A stretch of 64,000 nt of DNA from positions 2,707,501 through 2,771,500 of the forward strand of contig NC_079136.1 in the NCBI RefSeq assembly GCF_945859705.1, given 5' to 3'. Both the position numbers and the translations under genes were made by a program. Shown piece by piece: positions 35,201 through 47,757 of the stretch. Position 1 is the first letter of the stretch, and each line of letters begins with the position of its first letter. A model generated the notes under the pieces. It had not been told where the DNA came from. It ran no database searches and saw nothing but the letters and a program-made list of their open reading frames with translations. The stretch is from Episyrphus balteatus. Its lineage: Eukaryota > Arthropoda > Insecta > Diptera > Syrphidae.

Positions 35201-38200
35201 TTTGGATCAAGAGATCAAGACCTCAATACTTGATATATTTAAATGTTGAGAGAAAAATGGTCAGATAGGAAGGACCATAGTTCTAAGTAATTGTTCGTTT
35301 TTCAACTTTTTGGTCATCATTGCTAATGGAATGACAAACCTCTTAGCTGATAATTTGATTTATTATGGCCTTTTGTAGCTTTATTTTTATTTATCAGAAT
35401 CGGGTACATTTTTCTATTTATATTCTTTAAAACGCATATTTAAAAGCCATAGAAGATAAGCTGAGTCAATACTCTCTAAAAAATCTGGTTTTAAATATAT
35501 AAAACGATTAAAAAAATAGATAGCCCCACGATATCTTATTCATTCGAATAATATTCCAAAAAAAAACCCACAATGAAAAAAAAAAAATAGCAAAATTGCA
35601 TTAAAAAATGTCAATCAATAAAGTCATCTATCTTCCATCAGCCACTCCCTACTTAAATCCCAATCCAAGATATTTATTTTTATTTATTTACAAAAAAAAG
35701 TTTCTATAAATAAAAAACAAAAAAATACAAAACAAAAATGAGGCAAAGATGACTCAAAAACAAAAAAATAAATAATGCACAACGAATGCGATTTCTTATC
35801 ATCATCGTCTATTTAAATAAACAAAAAATAAAAACCTATATCATCATGGATCGTCATCTATCCAAGAGTACCTAACTCCTGAGTAATTTTATACACAAAA
35901 TATTAGCTTTGTAGAGTTTGATCGGAGAGAAGAAATATGAAATAAAAACCAAAATTGTTCAATGGATCGCAAAATAATTCTTTTTGACGTTTCCATCGCC
36001 CTGCAAAAATTAATATCAAAAAACAAAAAAAAAAATAAAGGCAAAAATGAGAATGAGAATCAAAAAGCAAAAAAAAACGCCATATTGGGGGTTAAAATTT
36101 GACTGATTGGACTTCACGTGCTCAATCAACCTATATCACAATTCACACAACCTTCTCGACGACCGACTCTCAAGTCTCAACTCAATTCGACTCCTTTTTT
36201 TATGAAAAAGAAACCACTATTTTAAACAGATGGTAGGTAGGTCGGTTTGCCGTTTTCTGTGTTGGTTTGGATGTCGTGAATGGAATCTGAGAGTGGGTTG
36301 TGACTCGGTGATCTAGAAAAAAAAAATCCGAAAAAAAAAACATACAAGGAAACTATACATCGAGCCATAGTAGAAGCCCCAGAGAGGAGCAAAACCAACA
36401 ACAGCACACACAAAAGAATGCATTTTATACTCGATATTGTATATAGATAGAGTATCTACACTACCTACATCGAATTGAATCGATCCGAACCGATCCATAT
36501 GGAACGTATAACAGTTGCTGTCATTATGGTGCACGGGGGCCTCGCAAAAGAAAAGGTAAACAAAAAATCAAAAAAAAAAAAAAAATGTGTTTTATTTGTT
36601 GTTTTTTTATTCTTTATTATTTTGTATAAATGCATTCCAACTGTGCTTGTCAGTTTTACAGTTAGACAAGCCAGAGGCAACTACTTTGAGCAAAAAAGAA
36701 AAATATCTTTTTTTTGTATTCTCTGTCACTATGTTTTATAGGTTAGCTTCAAAGTCTCACAGTATACTTTTCACAGCGACAAAAGACAACGTCCCGCTAG
36801 ATAGCTACTTCTTGGATCGCTATTTTTGAATTGAAATTTATATCGTAGGAGGTTACCCACTGATTAGGTCTTAAACCTAAATACATTGCATTGCATCGTT
36901 ACAAGTTTAGGAGTTGGGATTGGATATGTAATTCCAAAAAGGATCGTTTGGATCGTTTTAAAATCTATGTCACCAAATCTATTGTATGTTAATCGATGTG
37001 AATGACTTTTAACATGGCTTAACGAACCTACAATTTGAACCTCTGTGAATCGGTAGATTTTCATTTGTGAAAAGCATGCAAGAAAATAGTTAAGGTCCCA
37101 TGTGACTTCCTTGTGGTATTCTACTGTAATTTAGGTATTTTTTTTTTTTGGTAAAGTCATGACCTCAATATCAAATTGAGGTGAAGTGATGTCATTTAAA
37201 TACTGAGAGAGATTGTCAGATAAGAAGGAGATCGGTTTGTAATAACTGATAAAGAGTTTTTGGAAGGATATGGAATCTAAACAAGTTGGTGCAAAATGTT
37301 TTCAAGATAGGTTTTTAGTGGCGACAAGAAAGACGCGTAGGAAATACAAAATGCCTAAAATGAAAAACGAATTTTTCGAGTGGCTATAGACAACCAAATG
37401 CAGATTTGACATCAAATTTTGATACAGAAATGAAGGAATCGCAAAACGTTGCGTATTGAATTTTAAACGATTAAGTAAATTGCTACAGGCTTTTTAGGAT
37501 GTAACTAATACATACGGAATTTTAACTTAGTAACTTACTAAATGGCTTTAGCAATTTACTAAATCGTTTAAAACTTTGCGCTAATGTTTTTAAAAATAAC
37601 TTAACTAGTCTCAGTTAAATTGTAAAATACTCTACCAATGCTATTAGGGAGCCCCTTCATGAAATTTATTTTCCTCGTTTTTTTTTTTATCGGAAGCGGG
37701 AACAAAAGATCCGTATTTTTGAGAATAGATTCTGAAAATGTTTTTAATTTTAAAATAACTTTTTTTTAAAGGTCTCCAAGTATAACAAATAGAGTCCCAG
37801 CATAAGGCAAACAATCACCCTTCCAACTTTTCAGCATTCTTTAATTAAGAAAAAGTTAAGTGAAATACACCATAAATCCTAAAAATTAAATTACAAAATG
37901 TACAAGATACGAAAATCTTCCAAGATCCACCCACAAATCAAATTCGGAACCCCTGAATTTCTGTTCAAAAAAGACTAAGATCGAGATTGAATTTTGAGTG
38001 TCAACAGTCATTTAAGCATAATTTTGTTGTAATGAAAATTTTCAATTTGTTGTGTATACTTTTTCGGCGGGTGATGTGTGTAGATCCCCCTAAATCTCCA
38101 ATCCACCCGCATAGAATGTTAAACAAATCACTGCCACTGCATAGTCTTGAACATACAATCAAACAGAAAAAAGAAGGAATGAAAAAAAAAAATCCCACTT

Positions 38201-41200
38201 GTTGTAATTTAATTCTTATTTATTTCATTATTACGTTTTTTTTGTTGTCTCCTTATTTTCTTCATTTCATTTAAAATTCAATTCGTTTCGTTTTGTCCGA
38301 GAGGTTTCTACTTTTCGTGACAGTTGGTACTGACTGTGAGTAGGTACTCGTAGTTGTATCTATAGAATTGAATTATAGAGCTTGAAAGGGCAACAGTAAA
38401 ATTTTATATACTTTGGTATACGAGTACTATTCCCTCTTTTCCTCACTTTTGTCTATTTAGAAATTAAAATTTTGTATATTATGCCTACACAGGGGCGGCT
38501 CTAAAATTGAAGATTGAACTGCACAATTCTTTTCATGACAGTAGTGAATAAAAAAAATTCCAAAGACATAGAAGGTTTCAATTGAGGTCGTCTAGGAAAA
38601 AAAAAATGTTTTTATATTTTTTTTGCTATAAAATTTCTATCTAAGAACTAGTTAGCCTACCTACAAGGAGAATGAATTCAAAGGAAATAATTTTTGGCGC
38701 TAAAATAACATAACTTCCATCCAATAAATAGAGACTCAAATGTAAAAAAAAAATTTCAATCATCCTCCTCCACCTCAAGTAGCCATACATTCCTATATTT
38801 TATGTAAAAAAAAAAAAAAAAAAAAATTAAAAACAAGTTGACCTTCAGAAAGGAGAGCTGACTGTATAAGTGTGACTTTACGCTATATTTTTTTCCTACA
38901 CACGGCGACTAAGCGAAGTGAAGGCGAATAATAACTTACGTAAAATTAAAAAAAAAAAAAAAAATGAACAAGCGAATAATAAATAATAATAAAAAAAAAA
39001 CAACTAAAATTCTCTTGATCATGCTCATTTGTCAATTTTATTATATTTTCGCTTTTGTTTCTTTTTCTCTCAATCTCGCCACGATCGCTCGCTCGATTCG
39101 CTCGATCGATGACTGATCTCAATTTTTTTTTTTTTTTTTTGAATTCAAGAAATGTTTTTTTCTGAGATCCTACACAGGCATTCTGGAGGAATACAAAAAC
39201 CCCAAAAATAAAAAAACATACACAAAATAGTTTTCAAGATCTAAAATTAGATTTGATCAAATTTCCCGCCAAAAATTTCAACAAAAAAAAAAAAACAAAA
39301 TTTTGTAAAAACCCCCAAAACATAAAAAACAAAATTAAATTAAATACACTTTTGGGCGTGGCGGTTGAGGGAGGAGACGGAGTAGAGTGTAAGAGTAAGT
39401 AAAACAGAGAAAGAATACAAAAATACAAAACAAGTGCACATGTATTTGTGTGTTGTTTTTTTTTGGTGAGTGCTGATCGTGGCGAGGCGCAGCGCAACGA
39501 ACGATCGGTGAATTTCTCTTTTCGCGTATTTATAATACAAATACTACAAAAAGCGCGTGTTTGTCAGTGAAGGCGAATGATAAAAAAAAAAAACAAAAAT
39601 TGTACCCAAAGACAAACACACACATATCCAACAAAAAGAGAAAAACAAGATGTGTAGAGTGTAGGGCCCTAACATTAGAATTGTATTAGAAACAAGACGA
39701 GAGCTATAAGCTCTGACGTAAGTTGTTTTTGTCCAAAAAATTTTGTTCATTTTTTTTTTTTTATTTTTTAGTTTCAAACCCAAATATTATGCTGAATTTT
39801 GTATTTTTTTTATTTTTTTTTGTATTTCGATAGACTGGATTTTTTGGCGGGTAAAAATTGTATTTTGTTTAGTTTTCTCGATATTTCTGTTATTTTTGTT
39901 ATTTTTTTTCTTTGGCCAATTATTCCTCTTCAACAACATGCGTTATGTAATTCCTTTCCTCCTAAATCGTATAGGTAGGTTGTTTTGGACTTGAAGCTTT
40001 TAAATCTTGAAAATGTCATCGTTTGTCGTTTTTTGCCAAATATTTTTTTTTTTATTTTATCATTTTGTACAAGTGTTTGTACATTTTTCAATGAAATTAT
40101 CTTTAATCTGTATTTTTTTTTTATTTTTATTTGTTATAATATTTTTGGCGGGACATATTTTCCTATTAGAATATTAGACTAATTGGGATTTAAGGTAGCT
40201 AGGTTTATGGGACATAGTAGATTTTCGCGCCACATTCACTTTTATTTTTGTGGTGTTTTTCTTCTTTTTTTTTTTGTTTGATATCCTATTCGTCCTTGTT
40301 TCATCCCCTTTTTTCATGCATTTGACCGGCATCTAGATAGAAGATAGTTATGGTGGTGGATAGGTAGTTTATTTATTAGTTGCCGCCAAAAAATCTGGTG
40401 ATAGGTAGAATGATGTATTTAATTCTCATTGCACCTTGAAACAGATGCGATGAATGCGCAAACCTGCCGCCTTTTTTTTGGTAGGTAGGTATTCTTTTTA
40501 TAACCATCTTATCAGGTTTATATATGTTATTTTTGTTTTGTGGTTTATGTTAGACTTATTAAAGTGGAATAAGTTCATTAGACAATCAGGGGATGATATA
40601 GAAAGAATTTTTTTTTTAGAATTCGTAGAGTTTGAGTAGGTAGGTAACTGATCTAAATCTGGCGGGATTTGTTTTAAGAAATTTTATGATAATTGCAAAT
40701 GAAGATTAAAATGATTTTTATGAAGTCGTTTTTTTTTTTTTTTTGTTAAATCATTTATAGGTTATGGAAAAAGTTTTCATGACAAACATAAAAAAAACCT
40801 TAGTCGGAAGTCCAAAAAATTTTAAAAATATAAAAGAAGAAGTCCAGACTGGATGTCATAAAAAATATCAGTTGTCGGTTATCAAACCCTCCATTCCTGA
40901 ATAACAGACTCAACTGTCATATTTCTTGATCTCCCTGGGTCCTTAAAACTATGTACTACATAAATAGCAGTATATATTATTTACGAGTAAACTATTATGA
41001 CTAGCTTAGTTATCATCACCCATCCTAACCAGACTTATACCTCATAGTCATAGGTAACATCTGGAACGTACCTATGATCAATAGTGAATCACCTTTAATG
41101 ACAACATTAATCATAGTCTAGTTAGGTGTTTATGCGTAGGGTGGATTTTAATGCAGGAAAAACTTCGCTTAGTAAATACAGCTTGCACATAAAAAATATT

Positions 41201-44200
41201 CATCCGACGACACGCACCCTTAGGCAAATAGAAGAGGGTGCAGTATTGGTTTTATGGAACTGAATTGCATGCAAAAATATGAAGATCAAGATCGCAGTCT
41301 AGGCTAACAAGCTATGAATTTATGTATATTCATCATAAACAAAAAATACCAAGACTGGAAACTCGGCGGTCAACTGACGTTTGCCTACAAGCTGCGCGGT
41401 GTGGTGAATGTCGTGAACCTATCGTTGTGTTCGTGTCCGATGTGTGGTGAATGTCGTGAATCTATAAATGTGTGCGTGTTAACGTCATTTATCAACGTGG
41501 TGGCTTTCACATATATTCACAGACAGCACTGTCCACAAAAGGGTTTTGGGGGGAAAGACGTACGAGATTTTCCAGTCTTGGTATTTTTTGTTTATGATAT
41601 TCATACTGCACGTATAATATGTATTGAGTAAGCAGGACGAAATTGGAACTTAGTTTCATAACTATCTCACAACTTACCTACAAGGATTTCACCTTTATTT
41701 AGTAGTGATTTTATTTTCTAGGCAATGGAAGTCTCAAAAGAACAAATGTGTACTACATACATAAGTACCTACTCAGGGAGACTACCAAATTCTTTCAAGA
41801 GGCAGTTTAAACTTTAATAAATATTTTGTACAAGACTGGGAACGTCATACTTTGAGGCGCTTTTCAATTTCCCGGAGATAGGTACTAGGTAATACAAAAA
41901 ATAACACATTATGCCAAGAATCTCGTATAATTGAACTCAATGACACCCTTGTTCTTTTTAAGGATCGTAGTTTTGCGGTTAGTAACCTTTTCAGGTAGAA
42001 TATATCCCTTTACCTTTCTTCCAATTCACAAGCACCTGATTCAATGAGAAAAAAAAATGAGAACAGGAAAAGAAGACAAGAAAAAAAAAAACAAGATCTG
42101 CAATGATAACAACCCAAGATTGAGAACCCTTACAACAAAAGGGAAATATCGATGATGGATAATTCGGTTGAAGATTTGTCATTTTCACAAAGGAAAGAAA
42201 GAAATGTTCAAATCAATAGATCCTCCTCAGTGTTCGAAAATGAACATTGCACATCAACATATTGAGCTCTTATAAGTTCAAATTTACAGAGTAGGTAGGT
42301 ATGTAGTAACTTCTAATGTATAGAATAACTCAATTCTTATAAGGTGAATCCCAGGGACCAGTTAGACAACGTGACAAGTACTGAACAGACAAGTACAATC
42401 TGTGTGGTTCTATTGTTTTTCCCTGGTTAAGAATTGCATAATGAAAATGCAGAATAGGGACCTAATTGCGAACTTACCTTAAAAAGTCCTTTCAAGAAGG
42501 ACCACTTTAACCGAATTACTTGAACTTGTTTCTTACGAAACTACATCAACGTTTTTAAAAATCAATAGATTCTAAGATGTAGAACGAATTGAACAAAAAA
42601 ATTAGTCTTTTCTTGAAGGTAAAGTAGTGCCTATCAATTAATTAATATATTTACTAAATTTACTTATCTATAACCAAAACTTACGCACTTAAATGATCTA
42701 AATAAAAATTCCTTTTAAACCTTAAAGATAACAAAATCCCCAAAAGTTCAAAAATTCTATAGAAAACCTACTAAGTCATTATAGTGCACTCTGAAGTTCA
42801 AACAAAAGAAAAATGAATCAACTGACTCACAAAAAAAAAAAAAACAAGAACAAAAAACTGTGATAAGGGAACATTATTCATCCACGGAACCCGGGATCGA
42901 GTTTAAAAAAAAGCAATATCCACAAAGGAACCCCATCATGATGATGATATTAAAACTGTGCTATATAAGTGAAATACAAGATTTAATGATTCATTTGATA
43001 CTCGTTCCCATAAAGAATGAAAAATAATAAAATAAAAAAAATAAAGGAACAGAAAAGTAGAACTTGTTCCAGAAATGGAGAAACTCCATAAATCTACGAG
43101 TCGACCATAAATAAAATAATATGAAAAAAACTAATAAAATCAATTCAAATGGAAAATCCTTTGGTTTTATTTTATGACTTTAAAATGCAAACAAAAGTCC
43201 TCAAACACCATCATGACTTAACTTAACTCATAAACCAAAAAAGTGTTATAAAAGGAGGTAGGCAAAGAAATATGTTCCCCAAAGTGTGACAAATCACATG
43301 GAGTGAAAACAAAAGAAAATCTCTAATATTTATGCCATCCATCACTGACTTCTGCTGCTGCTACTGCAACAAAGTAAAATCGTGAAAGCTGAGGGAAAGT
43401 TGGAAACGAGTTGAACGTACTCCAACAACTCCACTCCACAACAACTAAAAAAAACCAAACAAAATAACAAAAACTTTGTTCACAGAGTCAGAGTGAAAAA
43501 AGACTAGAGATAGTGGGATTGGAATAGAAAAACCTACAGCAACTTGAATCCAAATCAAATAAACTAAACAACAAAAAAGTGGAAAACAAAAAATAGAGGA
43601 AAAATAAAGTATAATTTACCTGTCATAGAGGATTGCAGTTGTCTAGCGTAGGGTTTCGGTCGTTCACCATGACCACCGCTGCTGCCGTTTCCATTTGCAC
43701 ACTTTGAACTATCCACAAATGTCGTCCGTGTTGCTGTTGCCGCCGCATTATTTTCCTCTAATTTCAAATTACTACGAGATTTAATGCGGTCACCTGCAGC
43801 AAGTTTCTCATTGCAGTTCTTTTTACGTTGCTGTTGTTGCTTTAATTTCATCTCATATTCGCGTAGCTCTTTTTCTATTAAACTCTCGCCGGCCCCCGAT
43901 AATCTACATTCAGCAGTTAAATTTTTTTTCGTTGTTGCATTTGAAACTACAACAATTGTGGTAGTATTGGTGGGGATAGTGGGCCTAGGTTTAATCGTCA
44001 GTTTGGGTTGTGATTGTTTGGGAATTAATGGAAGCTCATCCAAATCATCAATCAACAAACTATATCGTTGTTGGAATTGTTGACAGCGTTGTTTTTCTTC
44101 CTGACGATACATTTGATTTATGGCGCCCCGTTCGGGACTACCAAACAAATTACGCGAAGCACGTTCCCTAGCTTGTTGTTGGGGATATTCTGGACTTGAT

Positions 44201-44274
44201 GATATCAAAGTCCGAGAATTATGATAAAATGGGAGCATGCCCATTGGTTTAATTTGTATAAAACTGCTTGACAT
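31939..44274 (-). CDS. dap: dacapo-like CIP/KIP cyclin-dependent kinase inhibitor
   Basis: This gene inhibits cyclin E/Cdk2 in the nucleus and drives cell-cycle exit. Coding exons are 43620-44274 (655 nt) and 31939-32231 (293 nt), giving 315 residues against roughly 245 for Drosophila Dacapo. The start at 44274 has ACA-ATG context and an in-frame TAA nine bases upstream. The donor is ACAG|GTAAAT and the acceptor TTCATTACAG|AT. Both are phase 1 and the joined codon is GAT (Asp219). Residues 41-45 (R-N-L-F-G) are the cyclin-docking R-x-L-F-G. The following 40 residues, rich in Q, E and K and ending D-D-L-D-E-L-P-L, fill the place of the CDK-inhibitor domain, though its W-N-F-D-F core is not conserved. 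Residues 214-221 (Q-S-S-M-T-D-Y-Y) with R224-K225 form a PIP degron like that of p21 (T-S-M-T-D-F-Y). The C-terminal 90 residues are Ser/Glu-rich. Extra small exons inside the intron cannot be excluded. Confidence 0.85.
35050..35300 (-). pseudogene. LINE reverse-transcriptase fragment 1
   Basis: On the minus strand the reading S-S-V-P-Q-G-S-H-F-G-P-L-L-F (about 35145-35183) is the conserved G-V-P-Q-G-S-H-L-G-P-L-L-F palm motif of Jockey-type non-LTR retrotransposons. The preceding S-D-H-F-S-L region is broken by stops and frameshifts. No Y-A-D-D motif or ends were found. It is a dead fragment in the dacapo intron. Confidence 0.6.
36860..37260 (-). pseudogene. LINE reverse-transcriptase fragment 2
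   Basis: Minus-strand R-I-P-Q-G-S-H-M-G-P (about 37090-37120) and an upstream S-Y-L-T-I-S-L-S match the order in fragment 1, and the two DNA stretches align by eye (TGACTTCCTTGTGGTA, CATGACCTCAATA-like). It is frameshifted and stop-containing. It is either a second insertion of the same family or part of a broken older element. Confidence 0.5.
41334..41596. mobile_element. 263-bp hAT-type MITE with perfect 8-bp TSD
   Basis: The inverted ends CATAAACAAAAAATACCAAG and CTTGGTATTTTTTGTTTATG extend through GACTGGAAA. ATATTCAT directly repeats at 41326-41333 and 41597-41604. Inside, GTGGTGAATGTCGTGAA occurs twice, about 52 bp apart. It lies in the dacapo intron and encodes nothing. Confidence 0.8.
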
Positions 44275-46905
44275 TGTTTTAGATTATTTTTTTTATTTTT
44301 TAACAAAATAAACTTTTGCACTTTTTTTCAATGTTTTCTATATCAAATAGAAAATTCTAATGTTTTCACTTAAAATTTTTCGGCTTTCAAATCAATTGAC
44401 ACCATCAAATTGTATATCTTTTGGATTTCTTGTTATTTTTTTCTTTCAGTTAAATAAAATTGCACATAAACGAGAATAAGGAAAAATAAAATCACCTCTT
44501 TTTTTCTTTAAAAATCTTAAACTCAGTGGGAATTGGAAAAACAAATCTTTCTTTTTTTTTTGTTGAAAATTAAATTCACGGAGCTGCACGCGTCCGACGA
44601 TGGCGAGTTCTCAAACACGAATGATTTTTCGATGTACGTTTGCGACTTGTCGTTGTTGTTTCTCTCATTCCATTTGCCTTCTCCCCTCCTCTTCTTCTTC
44701 TACAAAATCAACTTTAGTTAAATTTTCATCATGTTCGTTTTCGTTGTACAGTGCAGAGCGCACAGCACACATAAAAATCGGCTCGACTGTACTTTTTCGA
44801 TTTCGATCTTGCTGCCTCGCTTTCCCCTTTGTTTCCCCCTTCATTCTATCAACTCAACACTCTGGTGGACTGTCGACAATAATAATTTCCCCAGTTTTGT
44901 TGTGTGTTGTATATTTTTTCATGGAGAATTTTATTTATTTTCTTTTTATTGTAAAATTAAATTGATTCCTATATTTAATTTGTTTGATTCTTTTATTTTG
45001 TTCTATCTTTGAGAAGGAAAAACCAATAATTCAATAATGGCGGAATAATTTTTGTTTATTGTGAAAGAATAACAAAAAAAACGAAATAAGTAATAATTAA
45101 TAAAAAAAAAATAAATCTTTATTCTTTTTTTTTTTTGTTTTCATTTAGTTTTTTTTTTGTGTTTCTCTCTGTTCACTTCTTTTGGTATACACATAAAAGT
45201 TTAGTCTTTTTTGATTTTGTCATAATTCTTCTTTTTATTCTTTTTCACACAATCAGTCGTATGAAGAGGAGAAATGGTTTTATGTTCGAAAAAAGCTATT
45301 TTGTGTAGTTTGCAGCGAGAATTCTGCAGAAATAGTTTTTTATTTTTGTGATGGTAGTGGTGGTGGGGTAAATTATAAGAAAAGTACAGCATGCACAAAG
45401 GAGAAATCAAAACAAAAGTTAAAAGAGTTCAAATTGAATACTGGGATGTCGTTTTAGGTTCTTTTTTTTTTATTTAGTACTATTGTGCTGGGCTAGGTAG
45501 GTAGCTCTAGTTAGTAAGTGTTTTGTGGATGATTCTCAGATATCTTATTAATTTATTCATACATTAAAGGCGTTTCCACAAGATAATGGTAAAATTAAGA
45601 TTATTCGCAATAAAATATACTTGATTATCTATTTGCTGCTTCAATTTTTTTTTATTCCATCACACAATTCAATAAGTCGTGATTGCAATGGATTAGGTTG
45701 TGAGCTATTTTTGAAAATGTAAAGCATAGGTGAATGCAACAAAAATTGCACCTTTAGTGGCCTACAAGCTACGAGGCTACAAGAGCTTGCAAAACTCTCA
45801 CGAACTACCAGAGTGAGCATATGGGCTGAGAGACTTGAGGCCTTGAGGGTTAATGACTTGTAGCCTAGCAACAAGCAACAAAAATTCTGAGTTATTCACA
45901 TTATGTGCATTAAACAATTGTATTCGAAACTTTGAATAAATAAACACAAAATATTTGTTTATTTTTAATTGTTGAAACGTGAAATGTTAAAATTTTATAA
46001 CAAAAAAAAAAAAAAAAAAAAAAAAAATAGGTTGTTGATATAGAAAATTCATACATAAGAAACTCGGCAAAAAATAAATAAAGAAGAGTTTCAATACTTA
46101 TTTATAATTTTGGAAAAGAAACATTTACATTAATAATATTGCTTAATTTTCGATTCAATTTTTGAATCCATTAATAACTGAGTAGATTTGTTGCTGTTGA
46201 ACTTTTTCTTTGTTTTGATCTATTTAAAAATGAAGAACATATTGCAGGTACACATACAGTATTGACCATCAACAATTGCAAAATTTATTTCGATGGGTAG
46301 GGCAACTTCATAGTTTCTTAATGGGTCGTACGAGCTTGCTTTTAGAGTTTAAGTTGCTAAAATGTTTAAATCTTTTTACATAATTACAAACGAGAAAGTT
46401 TTGATCTTCAAACGAAGTATATCTACCATTTGGTTTTTTGCATACAAAAGAATTAATAATTTTTTTTAAATTAATTTTTGTAAATGACCTTTTCAAACAT
46501 TTTTCAAAAAAAAAAAAGAAAAAAAAACTTATCTATCCGTTTTAAAACAAAAAATTTGTTTGAAATCCGTTAAGTCGTTTTTTATTGCTAAAACAATGAG
46601 AAATTAGCTAACAAATCCAAAAAAAAAAATGCATTTTTTCTGGATATTAAAGTAAAAGTAAAAGAAGAGAAAATCATATCTAAAGAAAATCGCAAATAAT
46701 TTTTTTTGTCAAATTAATTTTTCTACGAAAAATTTATAAACATATTTGCAAAATTATTTTTCATTAGATATTTTGTTCGAAGGTACTGATTATGGATTCA
46801 GCTCTTTTTTAAGTATACAAACCTATGAAGTTAAATAATTTTTAGCACATTTTTTTAACTTTTCGATCAGTGGGGGGTACTAATCTGAAGTGATATGAAT
46901 ATAAA
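44275..46905. promoter_or_regulatory. 5' flank of the dacapo-like gene: untranslated leader and promoter region
   Basis: Sequence immediately above the start codon (44275-44580) is AT-rich and probably 5' untranslated. The stretch 44581-44890 is GC-richer and may hold the promoter, but I cannot place a transcription start. Above about 45000 nothing is recognised apart from a poly(A) run at 46001-46027. Open frames on the plus strand here are incidental. Confidence 0.3.
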
Positions 46906-47275
46906 TGAATCGGTCATTTCAAAAATAACTTAAGTCCAGCAGTTAATCTTTTGCAAGATTCAATAAAGACTGTTTCATTGGCAACAAAAAAAAATGAGAG
47001 TTAAGGAATATTTTGAACTGCGTATAATAAGTAAGTAAGTAAGTAAAGTAGTAAGTAATTCATTTTTATTCTACTTTTCTTAGCATTGTTAACAAAAAAA
47101 AAAAAATGAATTTAAAACTGAACTGCGTAAAGTATGGCCGGAAGATTTCAATACTATGTTCATCTCAAAAAAATTATTAAAAATATATTTTAAATATGTT
47201 TGAAACAGTTTTTATTGAATCTTGCAATATTTTAACTACTGGACTTAGGTAAGTGATTTTTGAAATGACCGATTC
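46906..47275. mobile_element. 370-bp foldback MITE next to the SWIM exon
   Basis: GAATCGGTCATTTCAAAAAT at 46906 is repeated inverted as ATTTTTGAAATGACCGATTC ending at 47275. The similarity continues inward through AAGTCCAG(C/T)AGTTAA and GCAAGATTCAATAAA. The loop holds an AAGT microsatellite. No clean target duplication is seen. Confidence 0.65.
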
Positions 47276-47325
47276 AAATATATTTACTTCAATTACAATT
47301 GCTGGTTCTTGTGTTCCTATTTAAG

Positions 47326-47706
47326 CTAACTATTGGCGAACATTTAAAAGAAAACGGAAGCTACGTAATAGAAGTTTGCGAGAGCCGTATGCACATTAGT
47401 TCTGCATATCCAAGACTAATCGGGAACAATTACCTATTGAGAGGTCGAATCAAATCACGACACATCAGTTCAAAGGTTAATTTTACATACATATTAGTAA
47501 GCAATGACGAAAATGTATCCAACACAAGCAACGCAATTGAAGCATATTATTGTAACTGTCTTGTTGGTATGAGGACTGTTAGGTGCTGCGCTCACGTTAT
47601 GAGTATTTTATGGTACTTGGCATTCGCTCGGCATCATGAAGATATTCGAATACCAGCGTTATTTTTAGAAAATATCCTTATTGACGATTTTAATGAAGAG
47701 ACTTAA
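47326..47706 (+). pseudogene. SWIM zinc-finger exon of a transposon-type protein
   Basis: The frame opens after a splice acceptor-like sequence (CCTATTTAAG, AG at 47324-47325) and encodes 126 residues to a TAA at 47704-47706. Y-C-N-C-L-V-G-M-R-T-V-R-C-C-A-H-V fits the SWIM pattern C-x-C-x(n)-C-x-H, followed by a tail H-H-E-D-I-R-I-P-A-L-F-L. Proteins of this type are multiplied in many insect and cnidarian genomes, which suggests transposon origin; that is recollection, not a search. No upstream exon is visible. A foldback MITE lies 50 bp before it, so the gene is probably broken, though this exon is intact. Confidence 0.55.
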
Positions 47707-47751
47707 TGTTAAATGTAGTAATTCTTTATTATCAATTATAATTAAGGTTTG

Positions 47752-47757
47752 AATAAA
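47752..47757 (+). terminator. poly(A) signal AATAAA
   Basis: AATAAA lies 46 bases after the stop codon of the SWIM exon and is followed by A-rich and T-rich sequence, a suitable place for 3' end formation. Confidence 0.4.

Larger units (their letters stand above)
32232..43619 (-). other. dacapo-like gene intron, about 11.4 kb
   Basis: This is the phase-1 intron between the two coding exons. It contains two decayed LINE reverse-transcriptase fragments (35050-35300 and 36860-37260), a hAT MITE (41334-41596), GC-richer stretches (32560-32960, 39340-39560) and long AT-rich tracts. A CAGGGGCGGCTC sequence at 38490 looks like a lone hAT terminus without a partner. In Drosophila, dacapo transcription is controlled by many tissue-specific elements, so enhancers are likely here, but none is identifiable by eye. 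Confidence 0.7.

Noticed and set aside
38490..38510. Complete hAT element starting CAGGGGCGGCTC
   Set aside because: No inverted partner or 8-bp duplication found nearby; at most a lone end.
43784..44083. Plus-strand 99-residue frame
   Set aside because: It is the antisense shadow of dacapo-like exon 1.
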